Shown: piece after piece, positions 56,766-64,000 of the stretch
Numbering within the stretch: position 1 is the first letter of the stretch
Layout of the letters: each line of letters starts with the position of its first letter
NCBI GenBank assembly: GCA_031213475.1
Contig: JARUPZ010000017.1
Span: forward strand, 9,499,587-9,563,586
Length of the DNA: 64,000 nucleotides
Direction of reading: 5' to 3'
Source of the DNA: Nereocystis luetkeana
Lineage: Eukaryota > Sar > Phaeophyceae > Laminariales > Laminariaceae
The notes under the pieces: generated by a model
What the model was told of the DNA's origin: nothing
Database searches by the model: none
What the model saw: the letters and a program-made list of their open reading frames with translations, nothing else
Translations under genes and position numbers: made by a program

Positions 56766-56873
56766 TTAACCCCTTTTAGGACTGCAGTTTCGTTTTGGGG
56801 ACGATTGGGGAAGACTTACTTGGATTTTGAGTGGATTGCCCCCAAAACGGGACTGGAGTTCTAGAGGGGTTAA
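56766..56873. mobile_element. MITE family A copy with both TTAA ends
   Basis: TTAACCCCTTTTAGGACTGC...GGAGTTCTAGAGGGGTTAA, central GACTTACTTGGATTTTGAGT. Its right TTAA is also the left TTAA of the next copy. Confidence 0.9.
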
Positions 56874-56968
56874 CCCTTCTAGGACCGCCGTCCCGTTTGG
56901 GGTGACAAACCACCCAAAATCCAAGTAGTCTGTCCCAAAAACGGGACTCTGCGGTAACAGAAGGGTAA
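56870..56968. mobile_element. MITE family A copy sharing a TTAA with its neighbour
   Basis: TTAACCCTTCTAGGACCGCC...GGGACTCTGCGGTAACAGAA-GGGTAA. Adjacent to 56766-56873 with a single TTAA between them. Confidence 0.9.
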
Positions 56969-57361
56969 AAACATTCTACTTCCGGAAGGCTGTCGACCAG
57001 ACCTTTCCGAAAACACCTCGTTCGGTTTTCGTACGGTGTTGGCATCATTCCCGTCCAGGAAAAACTCGAGCGCTGAGAAACGATCGCACCCCTCTGCGAG
57101 CTCAACGCCCTCCTTACGGGTATCCGACACTACAATATGGGCAAGCCAAGACGAAACACCTAATCTGGGCAAGCCTGAGATTACTATTTTATGGGTGCCA
57201 TCTTCAAACAACCTTGAGAATACTCGTAGGCTATCGTAATCCTTGGAGGATGTAGTGTGGAGTGCACCGCTTAGCCGTTTTTCTCAACCCAATTTATTTT
57301 GAGAGCGTTCTCCAGAAAAAAAAAGTGAGCGTTTCGTTCTTCAGTCTGATTGGGCTCTTCC
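56969..57361. other. Coding-like minus patch between MITEs, unassigned
   Basis: The minus strand reads KIVISGLPRLGVSSWLAHIV and EGCDRFSALEFFLDGNDANT; the plus frame at 56597-56765 ends EGCDRFQGVFLDDGKGC. The shared EGCDRF...FLD pattern in opposite orientation suggests an inverted duplicated fragment split by the MITE pair. No family is recognised. Confidence 0.3.
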
Positions 57362-57459
57362 TTGACCCTTTTAGGACCGCAGTCCCGTTTTTAGGACAAA
57401 TCACTTAGATTTTCTATGGTTTGTCCACAAAACGGGACTGCGGCTCTAAAAGGGTTAAT
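57362..57459. mobile_element. MITE family A copy abutting a LINE fragment
   Basis: TTGACCCTTTTAGGACCGCA...GGCTCTAAAAGGGTTAA. The left TTAA has become TTGA. The right end touches the LINE fragment, so the open reading frame of the LINE begins inside the MITE. Confidence 0.9.
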
Positions 57460-58095
57460 CGTGGGCCTACACTGTTGCGAGTCATTGGCTTCCAGCGCCG
57501 ACTTCGTACTGACCATGCCACCCTCTCGTACGCGAAGCCCCTCAAAATGACACGCTGCGAGAGCATCGAAACGGCCATTCGTAAACGGCGGCTCTTCTTT
57601 GCGGGGGGCGTGGCACGGCAAAGCAAGGAGCGATTACCCAGTCGGGTAATGTTCGGGACGATGGCTGGCGGGGAGAACCCGAGACCAGGCGGACAGTGTA
57701 AGACTTGGCATAGATGCATAGTCGAAGACCTTAGGGAGTTCCGAGCCACCGAAGGGTCAACGGAAGTTGCCCCCTTGGTGTTTGGAGTTGAGACCGCGTC
57801 GTGGTCCACTGCAGCCAAAAAGGCGGGGAAGTGGCACCGGGGGATCCTTGAAGCAGCCGAACGGTTCATGATGAGGTGGCACGAGGCTGAGGCTGAGATG
57901 AGTAGGCAGCGCCGCGCATCCGCCGTGGATGGTGCCCAAGGGAACGGGGGGGGAGGGGGCAACAGGAGAAGTGGCAGAAAGCCCGACCAAGGGAATGCGG
58001 AGAGGGGGGGGAACAGGAGGGGTAGAAGGGAAACGGCGGTAGACGAAAGTAGGAAGGAGATGGCAGACAGGGTAGCAAGGCACCAAGCCGACTAG
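57459..58095 (+). pseudogene. LINE ORF2 C-terminal fragment
   Basis: About 212 codons open in frame, ending at TAG 58093-58095. It reads LLRVIGFQRRLRTDHATLSY, CESIETAIRKRRLFFAGGVA, PSRVMFGTMAGGENPRPGG and KTWHRCIVEDLREFRATEGS, the post-RT C-terminal domain of a LINE family that I recall from stramenopile genomes (a memory-based assignment). The tail is glycine/arginine-rich. RT and endonuclease are missing, so it is a 5'-truncated, non-autonomous piece. The first 13 or so residues of the open frame (from 57421) derive from the adjoining MITE. The fragment is free of stops, which suggests a fairly recent insertion. Confidence 0.75.
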
Positions 58096-58410
58096 GAAGT
58101 AGAACATGACTATACTACTAGTGCTACCAACTGGTGCAGCTGGTTCGAACGTGGTCTTCCCTTGTCTTCTCTTTTTGTTTTGTTTTTTTCTTCCTTGCGC
58201 TGACTCTCCGTGATTTTCATTTTATTTTTTCTCTTCCTTTTCTGATTGATAAGCCGTACTGAAGGAGCAGTGTGGCGTGGTTGGATGACGAACCTGCTCT
58301 GCTCGTTTCGTATTGTCTGACGCCAAGGGGCTGGGCATGGTTGACGAACGCAGGGCGGAGACGGCAGTCTGGGTAGCAAGGTACCAGGCGGATTAGCAGG
58401 GAGAACCTGG
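58096..58410 (+). other. LINE 3' flank
   Basis: T-rich sequence after the LINE stop, with CTATACTACTAGTGCTACCA at 58110, resembling CTATACTACTCGTACCACAA at 58411, the start of the next repeat. Probably LINE 3' UTR. Confidence 0.45.
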
Positions 58411-58972
58411 CTATACTACTCGTACCACAAACTGCGGCCGCCACCTGGAAGATGCTTTGGGCTTTGGTCTGCCTGTTATTTCCCTTTTGTTATTTTTCCT
58501 TGTTACTTTTTTACTTGGTTCTTTGTCTTACTCTGTTTACAAGCAGTGGTGTTTTTTCTTATTATTTTTTTCTTTCTTTTTTCCAGCTCGTTCTTTTTCA
58601 AGTGTTGGCCACCTCGCCTGCGGGGGGGGGGGCACGACAGATTTTTTCTCCTAGATTTTGCTTTCATTTTTTTCTTTTTCTCTTTCGATTTGTCTACCTT
58701 GTTCTTGTTTTCTCTTCGATTGTTTCTTTTCGTTTCACTATTTCATAGATTGCGTATGTCGTGCCTGTCGTATCTAGTATGATGACATGGCTTTGCATTG
58801 CCCACTGCAGTGCATACTGCACACGTGGCAACGTAGAATCTCTGTGGCGTAGCTTTGTGACCAGATAACTTGCATCTCTTCTAGGATTGAAGAATCGGCA
58901 CGGACACTGGTTGTGCTGGATGTCGACGGGTAGAAAGAACGGTTTAATGTGAAGAACACACACACACTGCAT
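58411..58972 (+). repeat. Probable LINE 3' tail, long copy 1
   Basis: Matches 61636-62186 end to end: GCTTTGGGCTTTGGTCTGCC, a T-rich block, CTCGTTCTTTTTC, TGTTGGCCACCTCG, a G-run, CACGACAGATT, ATAGANTGTGTATGTCGTGC, GATGACATGGC, GGATGTCGACGGGTAGAAAG, ending in GAAGAACACACACACAC. The common 3' end with a CA-rich tail and variable 5' ends fits 5'-truncated LINE insertions. Confidence 0.8.
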
Positions 58973-59235
58973 GGTTGTTCGTGGTGATGAACTCCCCTCC
59001 CGTCGCCTGCTGGCTGCTCTCCTTTCATAGCTCTCTTCACAATCGAAAATCGAAGAAAAAAAAAATGCTCATTGTTCGATCCTTCATCAGACTGTCGACT
59101 GCAATATGTTTACGGTCGTTCCACGTTGGAACAATGGAGACGGATCAGACTGTCGACTGTGATATGTTTACAGTCATTCCACGTTGGAACAAAGGAGATG
59201 GAATTTTTGCAGCAACAGTGAAGACGAAGACGGGC

Positions 59236-59325
59236 TTTTAGCACCGCAGTTCCGTTTTGGGGACAACCCGCTCAAATTATAAGTGAGTTGCCCCCAGAGC
59301 GGGACTGGGGTTCTAAAAGGATTAA
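59236..59325. mobile_element. MITE family A copy
   Basis: TTTTAGCACCGCAGTTCCGT...GACTGGGGTTCTAAAAGGAT-TAA; right TTAA intact. Confidence 0.85.
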
Positions 59326-61077
59326 TAGCATATCTTTGCTGTGGCGCCCACGGCGAAGAAGGCCTCTCCCGCACAAAACCGAGGACTGCCGACAAAAAAA
59401 AAACGGTTTGAAAGCACCCGACACACGGCACACACCGCACACACACTCGTGACACACGGAACACATCAGTACTAACCGCAGTATTAATAGTAGTGGGATA
59501 ATACTTACCAGGTACAGAAGTAGAAACAGGTGTACCGACAAAGGCGCCCAGAAAAAATAAAAATGTGAACCGTCACAGATTTTTTCTCCGCTAGACAGGG
59601 GGGGGGGGGTCCCTAGAACCGAGCGAAAGAAAATGAAAATAAGAATCATTTTTTAACCCTTTTTCTTATTTCCTCGTGTGATCATATCGGTTGCTTACAT
59701 CCATTCCAACCTCTGGGGGTGTGGTGTGGTGTGTCGTTTTCTCTTTTCCGAGGACCCCCCTGTGCATACGACGAGATAAGTTCGAAAAAGTAGGAAAAAA
59801 TCACAAAAAACATAACAGCACATGTATGCATAGAAACGAGGTATCACATTCATATAATATTACTAGTGGTATAAATACCACGTATTTCACTATTTCATAG
59901 ATTGTGTATGTCGTGCCTGTCGTATCTAGTTGTTGTTGTTGTTGTTCTCACATTAACTCTCTGACGAAGGAGTCCGTGGTCACACAAAGGTGCTGGAGCC
60001 CTAGGAAGATCCGAAAAACAAAAAAAAATTCGAAAATTCGGCTGCCTCAAAATACACGAGACGGAAAAAGCGCACACAAGATAAAACCAATGTGCAAAAC
60101 TGAACTAACATGGCCGCGGGTATATCCTCTCAACTATAATATAGAAGAGTACCCCCGTTCCCACCACTAACCAACTCGTGGCTGCTGACTACAGCGGATG
60201 CTGTCTGAAGTGCTGCCTGCACCGTACGAAACGCACGGTAGTCGTGAAAACGAAAGAGGAACACACCTCCTGCCTGCTATCTGGAGTGCTGTCAGAGTGA
60301 AGACTCGCGGATATGCAGTGAAAAAAGGAGCAATCGAACCTTACTACCACACGAATATCAACGATCGCCATCTCTTCCTGGACTGTCTGACACAAAAAGG
60401 TGCAGCACAGTTTTGATACCACGTCCCTGATAATTGCGTAGGTTATTCCCCATGAAGGGTATACAACTCGTTAAACTACTAAGACCAGTGACGAGTACCG
60501 GTAGATACTATTCTGCCTCGTGAAAAACAATACCAGGGAAAAAACAAACTATGACTGCTTCTCTCGTGATGATAGTGTGCGCGCAAATCATGGGTCTCCA
60601 TGCACCGTCTTCCTGCCGCTCTTCATGGCCGCATCATCGCCTTGGCCCAATCCACCCGCTCCTTTGCGCGTGCACTCGTTGCCATTCCCTTCCAGTCGTT
60701 TCCCTTTCTCCGTCATCCTGAAAAACAAAATGCTCCTCGCACTTGCGGTTCTGACCTGGGAAATAAAAATTCTCGCGCAGGGGGAGGTCAATCCGTCTCT
60801 TCTCCGCACGTCGACGCTCAGTCTCCCTCCTCCCTCGTCGTCGAATCCAGCCTCCTACCGGCGCAATAGACTGTGCCGTAGTGTGGCCTGTGGTGGCGCC
60901 TGCCTCCGCGCATGGACACCCCGATTGAGCATTGCTGCTCTGCCGCAGCTGCCTAAAAAGACGCGCGAATCGTAGGTCTCCGTGCCTGACGCACCACGTA
61001 CGACCCAACTCTACTGCCGCCTGAGCCTCGCGGCCACAGGCAGCAGCAAGACGGTATCACTCCTTGAGGGTGAGTCT
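59326..61077. other. No gene recognised
   Basis: A 45-bp piece of the tail repeat lies at 59886-59931 (TCATAGATTGTGTATGTCGT), followed by a TTG run. Frames at 60.5-61.0 kb on both strands lack domains. Confidence 0.45.
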
Positions 61078-61250
61078 AGTATGATGACATGGCTTTGCAT
61101 TGCCCACTGCAGTGCATACTGCACACGTGGCGACGTAGTATCCCTGTGGCGTAGCTTTGTGACCACAGAACTTGTATCTCTTCTAGGATTGGAGAATCGG
61201 CACGGACACTGGTTGTGCTGGATGTCGACGGGTAGAAAGGATGAGGAAGA
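61078..61250 (+). repeat. Probable LINE tail, partial copy
   Basis: GTATGATGACATGGCTTTGC through GGATGTCGACGGGTAGAAAG, nearly identical to 58775-58937; it lacks the final CA tail. Confidence 0.85.
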
Positions 61251-61635
61251 CACATTCATTGGTCGAGGTCCGGGCGTCTTCCTTTTTCCACATTACGTTT
61301 CGTTTCGTTCTTGCAGTGTCTGGTCGCGGTGCACAATTAGCATTTTCGTATCCAGTACGTTCGGCACTGCATTGGCTAGTCGCTGAAAAAACCGCGATGC
61401 AGTTTCTCTGTGGGATGTGAGATCACAGGGCCACCTCTCTGGGCTGTGGGATGAGGAATCAGCACCGACACTACTATGGGGTGTGCTTGAGAGCGTAATA
61501 CAAGGGAGTTGTGCGTGTGTACGTTATTCACAGTCAAACGGTATTTCTTCCCGAATGTCCAACACTCCCAGAAGATTCCGTGTGCCTGTGTTCTTCACAT
61601 TGGACCGTGTTTTCTACCCGTCGACATCCAGTGGC

Positions 61636-62186
61636 TATCCTACTCGTACCACAAACTGCTGCCGCCACCTGGAGGGTGCTTTGGGCTTTGGTCTGCCTGT
61701 TATTTTCCCTTTGTTATTTTTTCCTTGGTTCTTTGTCTTACTCTGTTTACAAGAAGTGGTGTTTTTATGATTTTTTTCTTTTTTTTCCAAGCTCGTTCTT
61801 TTTCGAGTGTTGGCCACCTCGACTGCGGGGGGGGGGGGGGCACGACAGATTGTTTCTTCTAGTTTTCTTTTATTTATTTATTTATTTTCTCTTTCGATTT
61901 GTCTTCTTTGTTTTTGTTTCCTTTTTGATTGTTTCCTTTCGTTTCTCTATTTCATAGAATGTGTATGTCGTGCCTGTCGTATCTGTAGTATGATGACATG
62001 GCATTGCATTGCCCACTGCTGCTGTGCTTACTGCATGCGTGGCAACGTAATATCTCTGTGGCGTAGCTTTGTGGCCACAAAACTTGTATCTCTTCTATTG
62101 ATAGGATTGAGGAATCGGCACGGACTCTGGTTGCGCTGGATGTCGACGGGTAGAAAGAACGGTTTGATGTGAAGAGCACACACAAC
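61636..62186 (+). repeat. Probable LINE 3' tail, long copy 2
   Basis: Direct partner of 58411-58972. Directly after it, 62190-62225 is an inverted piece of the same tail (CCAGTGTCCGTGCCGATTCT), making a short fold-back. A further reverse piece lies at 61585-61635. Confidence 0.85.
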
Positions 62187-62398
62187 CAGTGTCCGTGCCG
62201 ATTCTTCAATCCTAGAAAAAAACTGGTAGACGTTGTGTGGCAACAAAACTATTCATGTACCAGCAATCCTACATTGCTCATGTTATGCACACTATATAGA
62301 GACGTACCGAATGTTTTTTTTTATGTTCGTTTTTAATTCGAAAAAGGAGATACTCGATGCTGTACTTTTTTCTTTTTTTTTGTCTCCTTTTGTAATAT

Positions 62399-62632
62399 CT
62401 ATTTCATAGAATGTGTATGTCGAGCCTGTCGTATCCAGTAGGATGACACGGCATTGCGTTAACTACCTTGCTTACTACTATATAACAATGTAGTATATCT
62501 GGGGCGTAGTTCTGTGACCACAGAGCTTGTACCTCTCTATTAAATAATAGGCTTGAGGAATCGGCACGGACACTGGTTGTGCTGGATGTCGACGGGTAGA
62601 AATGACAGTTTAATGTGGAGAATACACACACA
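62399..62632 (+). repeat. Probable LINE tail, short copy
   Basis: From TATTTCATAGAATGTGTATG to GAGAATACACACACATTAGG; starts at a different 5' point from the long copies but has the same 3' end. Confidence 0.85.
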
Positions 62633-63251
62633 TTAGGCGACAGACCCTTATCTTGATTCACTTGGACAAAGTGAGAAATTCAGTACAACGACAGGTCGCT
62701 CTGTGGTCACAAACTGCGAGACAGCAGAGGAAATAATACATCGAAAAAATATACCAGGTACCAGGTACCAGGTATGGATTAGACATCGTAACGCAAAAAT
62801 CATGCCAGCATCGTAAAACCAAATTAAGACGCAAAAAAAGACATAATGACAACATAATAGATACGAACGAAAAATGTACCGTATTGGGCACCACAGAAAG
62901 TAGGTACAGGTATCATACAACGCACACGAACACGAGCAAGCGCAAACCAGACAAATTGCAGAAGGGAAAGAGGAAGACACTTTTTCTTTGTTTTTTGCTC
63001 ATCCCATTTATTATCTTCGCACATCTTCTTCTCTCTCTCCTTCCAACTCGTAACTCAGATCCGGGGTCACCTAGCAGGCTCTTCTACCCCCTTCCCGCTA
63101 CGGTACGTGCCTTCATTTTTATCGCGAGAAGATTTCAGCCTTTTCTCCCCTCGTCGACTCGCATCGAATTGTGCCTACCCACGCTGCAAGCCGCTCTCAA
63201 CCTGTTACTGTTGAAGGTGTGTGCTGAATGTCGGTGGGTGGAAATGCCGGT
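62633..63251. other. No gene recognised
   Basis: Holds a triple overlapping TACCAGGTA (62752-62774) and the second copy of the 55.3-kb repeat (63103-63195). Confidence 0.5.
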
Positions 63252-63353
63252 TTGACCGGTTTTTAGAACTATAGCCCCATTTTGGGGATAAACCGATCAC
63301 AAAATATACCTGGTAAGTAGTTTGTCCCCCAACCGGGACTGCACTCCTAGTCC
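63252..63353. mobile_element. MITE family A, eroded copy
   Basis: TTTTTAGAACTATAGCCCCA...CCAACCGGGACTGCACTCCT. The TTAA ends are lost. Confidence 0.7.
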
Positions 63354-63777
63354 TTCGTAACACAATACCACACACGTAGAGATGGCGGTATGGTACGGGT
63401 CGTGCTTGGAGGCAGCAGACAATTTGATGGTTCAAGTCGTGGTTGGTTTGGGTCGATCGGTGTCGAAGCAGCAGTTAGTTGAGGTTGGACGGAGCAGAGA
63501 GCAAAGCCGCGGAGAAAAAGAAGGTGAATCCTGAATCCACGATAGATACGGCGGGCTCCCAATCCATCGCCCATGAGCTACATAGGTCCGCTCGTCACTG
63601 AAAACCTACTCTGGTAGGACTACGCGTGAGTTAATCTTCATAGTAAAGATAATTTCTACACAACAGCATCCTAATGTAGTTGTATACCTGGTACGCTATA
63701 CTTGGAGAGATGACCAACAAAACAAAAAAGGGTACCAGATGCATATTAGTATCGACATACTACAGCAGCCATAGCCC
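63354..63777. other. No gene recognised
   Basis: Anonymous sequence with one TACCTGGTA (63685). Confidence 0.5.
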
Positions 63778-63880
63778 ACTTTGTGTGTTCCTCACATAAA
63801 ACCGCTCTTTTTACCAGTCGATATCCAGCACATATCCAGCGCAGTGCCGTTCTGATTCCTCAATCCTAGAGAGAAACAAG
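63778..63880 (-). repeat. Probable LINE tail, reverse diverged copy
   Basis: TTGTGTGTTCCTCACATAAA, CAGTCGATATCCAGCACATA and GATTCCTCAATCCTAGAGAG match the complement of the tail. Confidence 0.7.
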
Positions 63881-63944
63881 CCCTTGTTACATTGACATTA
63901 TTCAGTATGCAGAGTAGGCAGGGCAATGCCATACCAAGTATGTA

Positions 63945-64000
63945 GTATTGCGGGGAACTTTAGTTAATAGGGCCTGCGGTACACACAAAAACCTCTATAT
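63945..64000. mobile_element. MITE family B, cut by the window edge
   Basis: GTATTGCGGGGAACTTTAGT-TAATAGGGCCTGCGGTAC and ACACAAAAACCTCTATAT; the rest lies outside the window. Confidence 0.8.

Noticed and set aside
1-64000. Bacterial-type operons, riboswitches or defence systems
   Set aside because: No runs of closely spaced intact genes, no Shine-Dalgarno patterns and no recognisable prokaryotic proteins anywhere in the window.

Overview
This window reads as nuclear DNA from a eukaryote, most likely a brown alga (Phaeophyceae) or a close stramenopile relative. That placement is an inference. It rests on a SHAQKYF-class MYB domain (here with THAQKYF) in a split gene with GT-AG introns and very long pyrimidine tracts, a mixed transposon load (tyrosine-recombinase, Ty3, Ty1/copia and LINE relics, SINEs, short inverted-repeat elements), abundant CAG/CTG tracts, long C/G homopolymers, and a short TTAGGG block. 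There are no operons, no bacterial genes, and no rRNA or tRNA gene that I can recognise. No search was possible, so family names rest on motifs read by eye.

Region by region. 0.2-2.5 kb: a perfect 59-bp-arm palindrome beside a broken tyrosine recombinase gene (minus). 2.5-9.8 kb: triplet-rich and anonymous DNA, a 136-bp tandem pair, and an ~88-bp-period minisatellite of about 15 units (7.3-8.7 kb). 9.8-16.5 kb: one long decayed Ty3/gypsy element in gag-protease-RT-integrase order. 16.9-17.3 kb: a LINE fragment (minus). 20.2-21.4 kb: a triplet tract and a copia gag relic (minus). 21.9-24.9 kb: a diverged repeat pair, a hairpin, and a 1.2-kb cluster built on the palindrome TTCCATGGAA. 27-31 kb: relic-like reading frames of unknown function.

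35.07-38.66 kb: the only convincing host gene, a MYB-type transcription factor on the minus strand, modelled as three phase-compatible exons whose large intron is packed with repeats. Its 5' exon or exons are not identified.

38.8-64 kb: dense non-coding repeats. Highlights are a ~1.2-kb direct duplication (40.8-43.2 kb) whose two copies carry MITE insertions at different sites, so each copy supplies the empty site of the other; tRNA-like SINEs; a palindromic MITE family with TTAA ends (piggyBac-like, 8 copies); a second family with TTACGGGG ends at TA (Tc1/mariner-like, 6 clear copies plus fragments); an ~850-bp inverted-repeat element with gene-like interior sequence; and a LINE C-terminal fragment with several copies of a probable LINE 3' tail.

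Apart from the MYB gene, the window is best understood as layers of dead or non-autonomous mobile elements and their internal duplications.
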